This document shows, one piece after another, positions 1-6,685 of a DNA stretch of 29,868 nt (position 1 is its first letter; the number at the start of each line of letters is the position of its first letter). The stretch is from positions 1 to 29,868 of IMG/VR virus record IMGVR_UViG_3300028840_002098, one strand, 5' to 3'. A program made the translations under genes and the position numbers. The stretch is from a virus. The notes below the pieces were generated by a model. The model saw only the letters and a list, made by a program, of their open reading frames with translations. It did no database searches and had not been told where the DNA came from.

Positions 1-1
1 G

Positions 2-172
2 GGCGACCCTACGCAAAAGCATATCGTTCCTACAAGGGAAATATGCCCAGGAGAATATACGTGTGATACTCCGGATATTCCATCCGGGCGTTACTGTGTG
101 GTTTGGTATGACGCAGAACATCGCGTATGCGGTACAACAGCGGACAAGTGTATATTCAATGAGACGGCGTGA
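2..172 (+). CDS. C-terminal end of a Cys-rich protein (partial)
   Basis: An open frame enters from the left edge and runs 56 codons to TGA at 170-172. The visible protein is polar and contains five cysteines (motifs such as REICPGEYTC, GRYCVVWY and RVCGTT), with a composition typical of a real small protein rather than a shadow frame. The other two forward frames close sooner or have no start. The spacing of the cysteines suggests a metal-binding or disulfide-rich fold, but I do not recognise the family. It ends 21 bases before the portal start, and its last codons (GAGACGGCG) resemble the ends of two small genes further down. The start lies outside the window. Confidence 0.65.
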   Translation, partial: GDPTQKHIVPTREICPGEYTCDTPDIPSGRYCVVWYDAEHRVCGTTADKCIFNETA

Positions 173-193
173 TTTCTTAAAAGCGATGGCAGT

Positions 194-2173
194 ATGGAAA
201 AGTTGACAGACGAAACAATCGTAGAGACGTGTAAGGACTTCCGCGACGATTGCGAGATGGGCAACGCCGATTTGTTCGCGCGCATGATAGTCGCCGAGGA
301 ATACAAAATAGGCAAGCAATGGCCTCGCGACGTTAAGGCGTATCGCGAGAGCAATAAGAAGTTTTGCCTGACCATTCCCTTGGTCAAGCCTACGATTAAG
401 CAGGTTGTTGGCTCACAGATACAGAATCCCAAAGACGTTACCATCCTTCCCGAGTGCGGCAGCGGCAGTGATACTGGCGCGAGGGTGCGGACGCGGCAGG
501 TCAAACATGCTATGGACTCGGAACACGCGGTTTTCGAGACTACACAATGGTTTGAGGCCGGGCTGACGTCGGGCGTGGGCTTTATTGGTGCGTTTATAGA
601 CAGGCACGAAGACCCGTTGCACGGGAACTTGGTTATAGAGCGGCTCAACGAATTCGAGTGCGGTCTGGACCCGAATTGCAGCGCTTACGACATCAACAGC
701 TATACTCATGGGGCGAAGTATTTCATTTGGGAGCCGTGGGTTGATAAGAATTTGGTCGAGGAGCAATATCCCAAGCACAGGCAAGAGTTGGTTTCCGCAG
801 GCGGAGGCATGTCGATTACCTATAAGAGCGGGTTTCTGTCGTGGCTAATCGGTTCGCTCCGGGACGCCGCCGCGTCTATTACGGGCCATCAGTCGTCGGC
901 GGCGGACAGCACGTCGAAGTACAAATACAAGGTTACGCATACGTGGTGGCGCCGGCCGAAAACATGCGTGGTGTTATACGTAGAGGGCGAACCCGAATAC
1001 GATGCTCTGACGTTGGTTAAGGATAAGGACATCCGGGACGCCAAAAAGATGGCGAAACAGCATCCCGATAAGCTGACGGTTAAGGATGTTGTTGTAAACG
1101 TGATGTGCCATACAATCAGGGTCGGTGATTTGCTTCTGGACCACATCGAGGATGAGCTTAACGGGGTTATGAAGTACCCGATAGGTGTTTACAGCCCGTA
1201 TTTCGATAACGGTTATCGCGCCGGCATGGTCGAGGACATGATCGGCACGCAGGACGAAATCAATTGGGGGCATTCGCAGAACCTTCAAATTATCAAGCAT
1301 TTGTCAACGTATCACTGGTTGATTGGCAAGGACACCGACGGCACATTCATGGAGTGGCTGGAGGCCAACGCCGATCAGGACAATCTTATAATCGACGAGA
1401 GCAGGGGCGACGGTAAGGTTGAAAAAGAGCAGTCCAAGCCGTACCTATCCGGTTTGGACAGGTTCGTTGAAATAGCTAAAGAGAACCTGAAGCTCATTAC
1501 GAACGTTCGCACCGAGGACCCGGCGTTTGACAGCAAGAACATGAGCGGCAAGGCCATTGCGCTCAAGCAGATTAACTCACAGACCGGCCAGGCCGCCATA
1601 TTCCAGAATTTCGATTATTCGCTTAATATCTTCGGTCAGCTCATTGACGAAATCATCGTCGCCAACGAAATCTATAGTCCGGACGAGATCAGGGCTATCG
1701 TGGAGGACGACGATTTGATAGACGCCACGCTGATGTCGGAGGCAAGGACTCAGGTAATGAGCATTTTAGAGCAGGGCGGTATCGAGATGCCGCAACTTCA
1801 GATGATGCAGCCCGCCGTCGAGGGCCAATCGTCCCCGGAGGCAGGTTTCTTTGACAGGCTTAATGCCGCCATAGACCAGATCGCAAGACCTTTCGCCGAG
1901 GAAATGCTGCTCGAAGAGATACACAATTTGCGTAAGGGCCGGTACACAACCAAAGTTGCCTTGAGTCCTTATGCTACGACGATGCGCATGGCCGAATACG
2001 GAGAGGGCATGGAATTGAATAAGGCGCTGATTGAGTCCGGACACCCGCCGCTTTCGCGTAAGCGTTTGATTTCCCTGTCGGACATCAAGGACAAGGAAGA
2101 AATCCTGCAAGAAGACGAGGCCATGCAGCATCAGATGATGCAGATGGCCGCACAAGAGAAGGGGGCGGCATGA
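194..2173 (+). CDS. Portal protein, P22-like
   Basis: This 659-residue protein is the likely portal, the dodecameric ring at the capsid vertex through which DNA is packaged and ejected. Support comes from its order and style: an acidic helical N-terminus, an IPLVKPTIKQVVGSQIQNP-type segment (about residues 60-78) that matches the region where P22-type portals carry a conserved Asn-Pro or Asn-Arg stretch, a Gly-rich GVGFIGAFIDR segment followed by a hydrophobic 'NLVIERLNEFECGLDPN' strand pair, the 'MVEDMIGTQDEINWGHSQNLQII' wing/stem helix (about residues 342-364), and a Gln/Met-rich helical C-terminus such as P22-type portals use for the barrel. Length is close to the P22 portal (about 725). 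ATG 194 is the only start after the in-frame stop at 170-172; its ribosome site is weak. The next gene overlaps its stop by four bases. The family assignment is by pattern recognition. Confidence 0.88.
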   Translation: MEKLTDETIVETCKDFRDDCEMGNADLFARMIVAEEYKIGKQWPRDVKAYRESNKKFCLTIPLVKPTIKQVVGSQIQNPKDVTILPECGSGSDTGARVRTRQVKHAMDSEHAVFETTQWFEAGLTSGVGFIGAFIDRHEDPLHGNLVIERLNEFECGLDPNCSAYDINSYTHGAKYFIWEPWVDKNLVEEQYPKHRQELVSAGGGMSITYKSGFLSWLIGSLRDAAASITGHQSSAADSTSKYKYKVTHTWWRRPKTCVVLYVEGEPEYDALTLVKDKDIRDAKKMAKQHPDKLTVKDVVVNVMCHTIRVGDLLLDHIEDELNGVMKYPIGVYSPYFDNGYRAGMVEDMIGTQDEINWGHSQNLQIIKHLSTYHWLIGKDTDGTFMEWLEANADQDNLIIDESRGDGKVEKEQSKPYLSGLDRFVEIAKENLKLITNVRTEDPAFDSKNMSGKAIALKQINSQTGQAAIFQNFDYSLNIFGQLIDEIIVANEIYSPDEIRAIVEDDDLIDATLMSEARTQVMSILEQGGIEMPQLQMMQPAVEGQSSPEAGFFDRLNAAIDQIARPFAEEMLLEEIHNLRKGRYTTKVALSPYATTMRMAEYGEGMELNKALIESGHPPLSRKRLISLSDIKDKEEILQEDEAMQHQMMQMAAQEKGAA

Positions 2174-2376
2174 GCAATACGCCAACAGACGCAGACTGCG
2201 AGGCAATGTCGCTTTCTATTGCCCGGCAACTATTGCTTCTATCCAGGCAAAATGATTCGTCGCGGCTTCTCGGATTCTTATTGGGGCCAAGCAGGCTCAC
2301 GCGACGCTTAAAGGCCGATTGTGCTCGTTATGAACAGAACTACTATCGAACAGTATTGAAGGGGGCGGTGGTATGA
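2170..2376 (+). CDS. Small helical protein, unknown
   Basis: 68 residues, starting inside the portal stop codon (ATGA overlap), so probably translated by coupling. A strong ribosome site, AAGGGGGCGG at 2159-2168, sits just upstream inside the portal gene. The middle is a Leu-rich segment (SIARQLLLLSRQNDSS) followed by a basic helix (RLTRRLKADC). No family is recognised. It is the first of a run of very small genes between the portal and scaffold genes, an arrangement not seen in P22 itself. Confidence 0.7.
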   Translation: MSNTPTDADCEAMSLSIARQLLLLSRQNDSSRLLGFLLGPSRLTRRLKADCARYEQNYYRTVLKGAVV

Positions 2377-2573
2377 GTAGTGCTGGAAAGATAACGATCA
2401 GCGTAGCGAAACAGGGCTATCCTGTGTGGTGTGACTTGTATTATAACGATGAGAGGATTGCAAACTTACATCATTGCGAATTATCCGACCTCGCTTATGC
2501 TGCACGCAAGGCAATGCGCGAAGCGGAAATTGCATTAGGTGATAAAGATAAACATGAGGTATCTACAGCATGA
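2373..2573 (+). CDS. Small protein, unknown (beta strands then helix)
   Basis: 66 residues, overlapping the previous stop by ATGA and using a copy of the same ribosome-site sequence AAGGGGGCGG (2359-2368) exactly 200 bases after the first copy. The N-terminal half alternates hydrophobic and polar residues (KITISVAKQGYPVWCDLYYN), as expected for strands; the C-terminal half is a charged Ala-rich helix (LAYAARKAMREAEIAL). The family is not recognised. Confidence 0.7.
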   Translation: MSSAGKITISVAKQGYPVWCDLYYNDERIANLHHCELSDLAYAARKAMREAEIALGDKDKHEVSTA

Positions 2574-2588
2574 ATACATGGTGGCATA

Positions 2589-2855
2589 ATGGGTAGAATC
2601 TATACAGTTGGTTGCCGAGATTGCAAAGTTACCCGCGACCTCGACAAGTTTCGCACACTAAGGACTGTAAAGGACCGTAAAGATGCTTTGGATTTGGCCG
2701 ATGAGATTCAACAGTCTGGCTCTTTCCGGGCCGCGCTCTTGTGTTCTTTTCTATGGGAGCACAGAGGGCATAACTGCACAGTGTTTGCGGAAGACGATGC
2801 AGCCGAAGCGGAATTTGACTGCGATAACAACGACAGTAGCTTCTGGGATTCCTGA
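2589..2855 (+). CDS. Small acidic protein with Cys/His residues, unknown
   Basis: 88 residues. It begins with VGCRDCK, a CxxC pair, and later carries HRGHNC, so a small zinc-binding fold is possible. A helix (KDALDLADEIQQ) lies in the middle and the C-terminus is strongly acidic (EDDAAEAEFDCDNNDSS). The start lacks a good ribosome site; an eight-codon mini reading frame (2570-2596) begins in the previous stop and ends just past this start, which might carry ribosomes across. The function is unknown. Confidence 0.65.
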   Translation: MGRIYTVGCRDCKVTRDLDKFRTLRTVKDRKDALDLADEIQQSGSFRAALLCSFLWEHRGHNCTVFAEDDAAEAEFDCDNNDSSFWDS

Positions 2856-3061
2856 TGAGTAAACGAAAGAACTTCAATATCAAGATTAACCCGCCTCATC
2901 GCAGTCGCGGTGACACCATACGCGGGTGCAACGTGGGTTTTGAGCCGAAGTACCGGCAGAGAACCGAGGGTATCGGCCAGTCGCTGCAAGACCGCAAGGA
3001 TTCTATACGGAAGTACAGCGATGCCTGGGACCGGATATTCGGGAAAAAAGAGACGGCATGA
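2855..3061 (+). CDS. Small basic protein, unknown
   Basis: 68 residues, starting at the last base of the previous stop (TGATG). It is rich in Lys and Arg (MSKRKNFNIKINPPHRSRG at the N-terminus) and has a helical C-terminal half (LQDRKDSIRKYSDAWDRIF). The charge suggests nucleic-acid contact, but no motif proves it. Its C-terminal codons contain the GAGACGGC sequence that serves as the ribosome-site region for the next gene. Confidence 0.65.
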   Translation: MSKRKNFNIKINPPHRSRGDTIRGCNVGFEPKYRQRTEGIGQSLQDRKDSIRKYSDAWDRIFGKKETA

Positions 3062-3246
3062 AACATCATCGACCAATGAACAGGATGTATAGAAGATTCC
3101 TGATGCAGGCAGCGGCCTCCGATGCCGCCGAACGCTGGTTGCATTACGCCATTGCTCGCCACCTATGTGACAACTTGCCGCGACTGACGGACCTTATGGA
3201 CTGCGGTAGTATTATCCGTATAGAAACGACGGAGACGGCAGTATGA
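3058..3246 (+). CDS. Small helical protein, unknown
   Basis: 62 residues with ATGA overlaps at both ends, which supports translation as part of one coupled chain. The sequence is helical, with paired aromatic and Ala residues (RRFLMQAAASDAAERWLHYA). No family is recognised. The end of the gene again contains GAGACGGC (3232-3239), just before the next start. Confidence 0.65.
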   Translation: MKHHRPMNRMYRRFLMQAAASDAAERWLHYAIARHLCDNLPRLTDLMDCGSIIRIETTETAV

Positions 3247-3515
3247 GTAAAATGAGCGAAGAACAACATAAAGTCCCGGAATTCAAGCCGGAATATTTCT
3301 GGGCATTTGTATCTCTAATGCTCTACAAGACGGGCGGTGTCGAGATAGTTACAGCCGAGCAGCTTGAAAAGTTCAATCCCGACGAAGGCCCGGAAGTCCT
3401 TTACGACCACGAAAAGGACGCATGGATAATACAGTTGCAGGAAAAGCACCGGCCTACGGTCGTTACCGTGCCGAAGAAAATCCTGAGAAAGACGCCGAAG
3501 ATAATCAAGTCGTAA
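3243..3515 (+). CDS. Small protein, unknown
   Basis: 90 residues, coupled to the previous gene by ATGA, with GGAG about ten bases upstream. A helical, aromatic N-terminal part (PEYFWAFVSLMLYKTGG) is followed by an acidic section and a beta-rich end (DAWIIQLQEKHRPTVVTV) with a basic tail. It looks like a compact globular protein. The family is not recognised. Confidence 0.7.
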   Translation: MSKMSEEQHKVPEFKPEYFWAFVSLMLYKTGGVEIVTAEQLEKFNPDEGPEVLYDHEKDAWIIQLQEKHRPTVVTVPKKILRKTPKIIKS

Positions 3516-3517
3516 AA

Positions 3518-3844
3518 ATGAAATACCTACTGGAACGTGAATGGTCAATGGGATGTGGAGGCGATAAGAATCAGGGTCAGTGTCCTGATTGCTGCGGACT
3601 ATCGCCTGCGTGGGTTGCTCAAGAAATACACAGAAACCGTGGCGTAGCGGAGCACAATCCTGACGGGTTGCTTAGTCCGTGCGGTCCGGCTGGACACCAC
3701 GATGATTGTCCGTTGGCAGCCGCGCTGATATCTGTTGGAGGTAAAGTTGTATTTAAGTCTCAACAAGATACACAATTGCCTAATGAATTATACGTTGAAC
3801 TCATGGCGCGCCAAATAAACGAATGCTCGTATTGCAGAAGATAG
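3518..3844 (+). CDS. Cys/His-rich zinc-ribbon-like protein, probably truncated by a frameshift
   Basis: 108 residues from ATG 3518, two bases after the previous stop. The frame is open further upstream to 3422, but that start would overlap the previous gene by about 90 bases. Cys and His cluster in two places: CGGDKNQGQCPDCCG near residues 13-27 and CGPAGHHDDCPLAAAL near residues 60-75. The second resembles a short motif common in small phage proteins. The frame ends at TAG 3842 directly after NECSYCRR, so a CxxC pair lies at the very end with no partner. An adjacent frame then continues with clearly coding sequence to 3926, including a further Cys (ELCKKD). I infer a frameshift that removed about 29 residues and half of a zinc finger. 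Confidence 0.7.
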   Translation: MKYLLEREWSMGCGGDKNQGQCPDCCGLSPAWVAQEIHRNRGVAEHNPDGLLSPCGPAGHHDDCPLAAALISVGGKVVFKSQQDTQLPNELYVELMARQINECSYCRR

Positions 3845-3926
3845 TGATTGGATTATCAGGACGCCAAACGGCTTTGAACTATGCAAGAAAGACGATTTTG
3901 AAGACATTTACGAGGAAATCCAATGA
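3837..3926 (+). pseudogene. Detached C-terminal segment of the preceding zinc-finger gene
   Basis: From GAA 3837 a frame shifted by one base from the preceding gene encodes EDSDWIIRTPNGFELCKKDD and nine more residues, ending in TGA 3924-3926, which overlaps the next ATG (3923). The composition is that of a real protein end. The frame has a stop at 3816-3818 and no ATG, GTG or TTG before this segment, so it cannot be a normal separate gene. Joined to the preceding protein it would give CxxC followed by a later Cys, fitting a treble-clef or ribbon finger. It could be a real mutation, an assembly error, or a +1 programmed frameshift at AGA AGA TAG. Confidence 0.6.
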
Positions 3927-4114
3927 CCGGCACAGAATTAGACCAGTTGGAGGCCGAACTTTTGGAGGAAGAGGATAGGCAAGTAATGGGTTGCGGTGTG
4001 GCGCTAAGTGGGTCTCGAAGATGTGGTGACGGCTATTTATGTTACAAATGCAATTACGGAGACGGTATCGACCCGCGATTGCCTAAGCATTTACTTATTG
4101 ATACAAGGAGTTGA
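3923..4114 (+). CDS. Small Cys-rich protein, unknown
   Basis: 63 residues with a GAGGA ribosome site seven bases upstream. The N-terminus is an acidic Leu/Glu helix (LDQLEAELLEEEDRQ); the rest has four cysteines spaced as GCG, RRCG and LCYKC, suggesting a small zinc ribbon. The start overlaps the stop of the shifted segment before it. The family is not recognised. Confidence 0.65.
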   Translation: MTGTELDQLEAELLEEEDRQVMGCGVALSGSRRCGDGYLCYKCNYGDGIDPRLPKHLLIDTRS

Positions 4115-4120
4115 AATCAA

Positions 4121-4384
4121 ATGACAGACGAAGAAACACGGGAACTCGACGATTTGAAGGCCAGATGCCTCAAGAAGAACGGCGAACCCCGCAAGGACGC
4201 TGAGACCGCCGACCTCGAAAGGCTCAAGGAATTGTGCGAGAAAGAGGGCATGACTGAGCCTTTATCGCCGGATGAAAAGGAAGAACTTGATGCGCTCGAA
4301 AAACGGGCCAGGTCGGGCCGGCGCGTTCATCAGCCGTCGCCGGTGGAGATGGTAAGGCTCGGCAAGTTGAGGAAAAGGGAGTGA
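4121..4384 (+). CDS. Small charged helical protein, unknown
   Basis: 87 residues, very rich in Glu, Lys, Asp and Leu, with heptad-like stretches (ETRELDDLKARCLKKNG and SPDEKEELDALEKRA) that suggest a coiled coil. A good ribosome site, AAGGAG, lies inside the end of the previous gene. The next gene starts after a one-base gap. No function can be assigned. Confidence 0.7.
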   Translation: MTDEETRELDDLKARCLKKNGEPRKDAETADLERLKELCEKEGMTEPLSPDEKEELDALEKRARSGRRVHQPSPVEMVRLGKLRKRE

Positions 4385-4385
4385 T

Positions 4386-4676
4386 ATGGGATTTTACTCT
4401 CGCAAATCACTGCGAAAGAGGATATTAAACCTCCAACGCGATCTGTCCGAGGCAAAAGAGAAGAGCCTTGGTTACGGGCGGTCAATTGCACATTTACTCG
4501 ATTTGCAGGACAGAGATGCTGCTAAATACGCTGCGTTGGTGAAAAAATACGACGAATTAAAACGCCAATATGTTACGGATAGGCTACTCGCCAAGGTGGC
4601 GGAAGGGTTAAGCAAAAGAAGTGTCAATGACGCCGGAACAGGAAAAAACTCTGTCTCGCGCCTGTGCGATGATTAA
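4386..4676 (+). CDS. Small coiled-coil protein, unknown
   Basis: 96 residues with a clear ribosome site (GGGAG) seven bases upstream. It has a basic N-terminus (YSRKSLRKRILNLQRDLSEA) and a long amphipathic helix to about residue 65, consistent with a coiled coil. Its last 50 bases overlap another small gene in a different frame. The family is not recognised. Confidence 0.65.
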   Translation: MGFYSRKSLRKRILNLQRDLSEAKEKSLGYGRSIAHLLDLQDRDAAKYAALVKKYDELKRQYVTDRLLAKVAEGLSKRSVNDAGTGKNSVSRLCDD

Positions 4677-4788
4677 GCGCAGTCTCGCGGGGATCAAGCG
4701 GGTGGTTATCCACCTTGCGCCAGACGGCCAGAAGGATACCGTAGACTACGAGATTCACGGCAAGGTCAAAGTGAAGGAGAACCAATGA
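4627..4788 (+). CDS. 53-residue basic protein, unknown (nested small gene)
   Basis: Between the end of the coiled-coil gene and the membrane-anchored gene, a frame starting at ATG 4627 encodes 53 residues beginning MTPEQEKTLSRACAMIKRSL and ending in EIHGKVKVKENQ. The composition is protein-like (helix, then VVIHLAPDG and VDYEIHGKV strands). Its stop overlaps the next start by ATGA, and without it 4677-4784 would be an unusual empty gap in this tightly packed stretch. It overlaps the previous gene by 50 bases. The ribosome site is weak (AAGAAG). The function is unknown. Confidence 0.7.
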   Translation: MTPEQEKTLSRACAMIKRSLAGIKRVVIHLAPDGQKDTVDYEIHGKVKVKENQ

Positions 4789-5336
4789 AAGCGACAATTG
4801 CAGTAGCAATAACGTTGGTGGTTGTGTGTTATATTGGCTTCTGGCTCGATGCGAGATGGATCACGCACGTTGTTGATAGCGACGCTTCCGGCTTGATGGA
4901 TGACAACAGTATCGAGGACACAATTGATCCTATGCCTATACCCGATTTAAGCTGGCAAGAGGAGGACGACCAGCTCGATGTTTATATAACGGACGGGAAC
5001 GACATTCGTTGCGAGGGGGCCACAAGTGCGGAGCACGCCCTGCGGATCATATTGGATTGTATGAGCACTATTCACGGATTTGGTCCAGACATAGACTATG
5101 GGTGTGCGAAGATCATTTACGACGATCCGAATGAATATATACGGCGCGATGTCAACACTACCGAGGCGGACATTAAGGGTTTGCAGGTCGAAGTTGAGGC
5201 CTTAACCGCCCGCATCGAACAATTGGAGCAAACAGCGGTAAAATGGGACGATTTCGGCAGTGGCATCGACACAAATGATTACATTTTTACGGTTCCGACG
5301 AATGTTGTAATTACTACTGATGAGTGCTTGAAATGA
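4785..5336 (+). CDS. Membrane-anchored acidic protein with coiled coil
   Basis: 183 residues. Residues about 4-21 (TIAVAITLVVVCYIGFWL) form a single transmembrane or uncleaved signal-anchor helix with no obvious cleavage site. The body is acidic, includes an ILDCMSTIHGFGPD segment, and has a classic coiled coil (ADIKGLQVEVEALTARIEQL, about residues 128-150). An N-terminal anchor plus coiled coil recalls inner-membrane spanins, but the gene is far from any lysis cassette and lacks other evidence, so I leave it unassigned. GGAG lies a few bases before the start and the start overlaps the previous stop. Confidence 0.75.
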   Translation: MKATIAVAITLVVVCYIGFWLDARWITHVVDSDASGLMDDNSIEDTIDPMPIPDLSWQEEDDQLDVYITDGNDIRCEGATSAEHALRIILDCMSTIHGFGPDIDYGCAKIIYDDPNEYIRRDVNTTEADIKGLQVEVEALTARIEQLEQTAVKWDDFGSGIDTNDYIFTVPTNVVITTDECLK

Positions 5337-5605
5337 ACCAAATAATCGCAAATGAAAACCCGTTAGACGTTAAGCAGAAGGTCGAAACTTTAGTTGTTGA
5401 CAGCTTTAATGGTAACGTGCGGGTATTCATTAAGGAAACTGAAGAAGTACTTTTGCAGGATATGAGTTTGGCGTTTTTTTGCACGCCAGAGGGCAGGCAG
5501 AAAGCAATAAGACAGATCAATGAGAAAGGGTATAGCGTGCCGGATTATTGGCACACAGAGCAAAACTTAATCAGTTCCTTAGCAACTTCTGTCGAGTGCG
5601 ACTGA
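5333..5605 (+). CDS. Small protein, unknown (last gene before terminator)
   Basis: 90 residues from ATG 5333, which overlaps the previous stop as ATGA; a GTG three codons upstream is possible but less likely. It has mixed strands and helices (KQKVETLVVDSF, VRVFIKETEEVLLQD), ending in SLATSVECD. The family is not recognised. It is followed 47 bases later by a strong intrinsic terminator, marking the end of the small-gene block. Confidence 0.7.
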   Translation: MNQIIANENPLDVKQKVETLVVDSFNGNVRVFIKETEEVLLQDMSLAFFCTPEGRQKAIRQINEKGYSVPDYWHTEQNLISSLATSVECD

Positions 5606-5830
5606 TATAAGCAAACACAACTGATTTGATTACGGGAGTATCTGGAAACAGGCTCCGGCAAGCTCAAGCGAGCGGCCGGAGCTTTTTTTATTGGACAATC
5701 GGGCCCCACAACGCCGGGGCGGCTATGGCGGTACACGCACGTCGACGGGCGGTAAATCGTCGGCCCTGACAACGGACAGGATATTCCGGTACGAGGCAGT
5801 CTCAGCCAGAAAGAACGGAGTAAAAAGGAA
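5606..5830 (+). other. Intergenic region before scaffold gene
   Basis: This is the longest gap in the window. Its first part holds the terminator described separately. The rest (5693-5830) is GC-rich with small inverted repeats (for example GCCCC/GGGGC around 5702-5720) and only a 14-codon open frame. I found no convincing sigma70-type promoter, although one would be expected for the capsid genes downstream of a terminator; a phage-encoded or unusual promoter could be present. Confidence 0.5.
5652..5692 (+). terminator. Rho-independent terminator
   Basis: GCTCCGGC (5652-5659) pairs perfectly with GCCGGAGC (5675-5682), and an inner GCTC/GAGC stem (5662-5665 with 5670-5673) closes on AAGC. Seven T residues follow directly (5683-5689). 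The position after the small-gene block suggests it limits transcription from the portal side into the scaffold and capsid genes. Confidence 0.93.
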
Positions 5831-6643
5831 ATGGAACCAGAGAAGCAAGAAGAAACCGTAGTGGAAGCGACTGAACAGGTCAAAACAGAGCAAGAGTCGG
5901 CCCCGGCAAATGAGCCGGGGCAGGATAAAGGGGCCTTGGCGCCGGACGATACAAGCGCCGAGGCCCAGCTTGCCGCCGAGGCGCTTGAAGCCGCCGATAC
6001 TGTCCCCGTAGGCGTAGTGGCTGGCCTTCGCGCCAGGAGTCGCGGCAAGGACGAGGTAATCCGCGCCAAAGACGAGTTAATCAACAGGCTACAGGCCGAG
6101 ATCGAGCAGCGTAAAACCGTTGCGCCTACCTTGAGTCCGGCACAGCAATTCATTCGGGATAATGAACTTTTCGACCCTGAATCCCAAGCCTTGCCGGCAG
6201 CGATACAGATTGCCCAGGACCAATGGAAAGAGAAACAGGCAGAGGAAAAGGCCCAGGCCGAAGCTGTGGCCAGGCGCAAGGAGATGGGCAATAGGTCTTA
6301 TCGAGAGGCCAAAGCGGCCTATTCGGATTACGACGATATCGTCGCGTTGGGCCAGCAATATCTTACGCCGGGAGACAAACTCGATATTGCCAGCGCCGAT
6401 GACCCGGCGACGGAGCTTTACAGGCGTTCCATATCCAGGACTCTTGAGTCTAAGACAGAGGACTCCGAAGTCCTGCGCAATCACCTGAAGTCGAAGCTGC
6501 CCACAAAGAAAACTGTTCAGCCGCCTCCTGTAAAAGAAAACACACAGGAGCGGGAAGCACCGGCCTCACCGCCAAATGAAGAGCCTGAGTACGAGAATAT
6601 GAATCCTCGTCTCGCTCATATTTGCAACGCATTTGGTGTGTGA
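5831..6643 (+). CDS. Probable capsid scaffolding protein
   Basis: 270 residues located directly before the major capsid gene, the usual place for a scaffold. The N-terminal 60 residues are acidic and low-complexity (Glu, Ala, Pro), followed by VGVVAGLRARSRGKDEVIRA and a coiled coil (KDELINRLQAEIEQRK, about residues 80-95), an Ala/Gln/Lys-rich helical middle, a conserved-looking YSDYDDIVALGQQYL segment (about residues 165-180) and a Pro-rich tail. This mix of disordered acidic start and long helices is typical of scaffolds, which guide shell assembly inside the procapsid and then leave. No protease motif is seen. A poorly spaced AAGGA precedes the ATG. Identity rests mainly on context and composition. 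Confidence 0.75.
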   Translation: MEPEKQEETVVEATEQVKTEQESAPANEPGQDKGALAPDDTSAEAQLAAEALEAADTVPVGVVAGLRARSRGKDEVIRAKDELINRLQAEIEQRKTVAPTLSPAQQFIRDNELFDPESQALPAAIQIAQDQWKEKQAEEKAQAEAVARRKEMGNRSYREAKAAYSDYDDIVALGQQYLTPGDKLDIASADDPATELYRRSISRTLESKTEDSEVLRNHLKSKLPTKKTVQPPPVKENTQEREAPASPPNEEPEYENMNPRLAHICNAFGV

Positions 6644-6685
6644 GGATTGTTGTTCGTGTTCCCGCTGTAAAGAAAGGAACACAAA

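Noticed and set aside
159-206. A Tat-like start (MRRRDFLKAMA) just before the portal gene
   Set aside because: The frame closes after 15 codons and overlaps two better-supported genes; the resemblance to a twin-arginine signal is probably chance.
3422-3517. Upstream extension of the zinc-ribbon gene to ATG 3422
   Set aside because: It would overlap the previous gene by 94 bases in another frame, and ATG 3518 directly after that gene's stop fits the tight packing better.
5690-5830. A sigma70 promoter (for example GATATT at 5780-5785) before the scaffold gene
   Set aside because: No -35-like sequence lies at a proper distance; the match is no better than chance.
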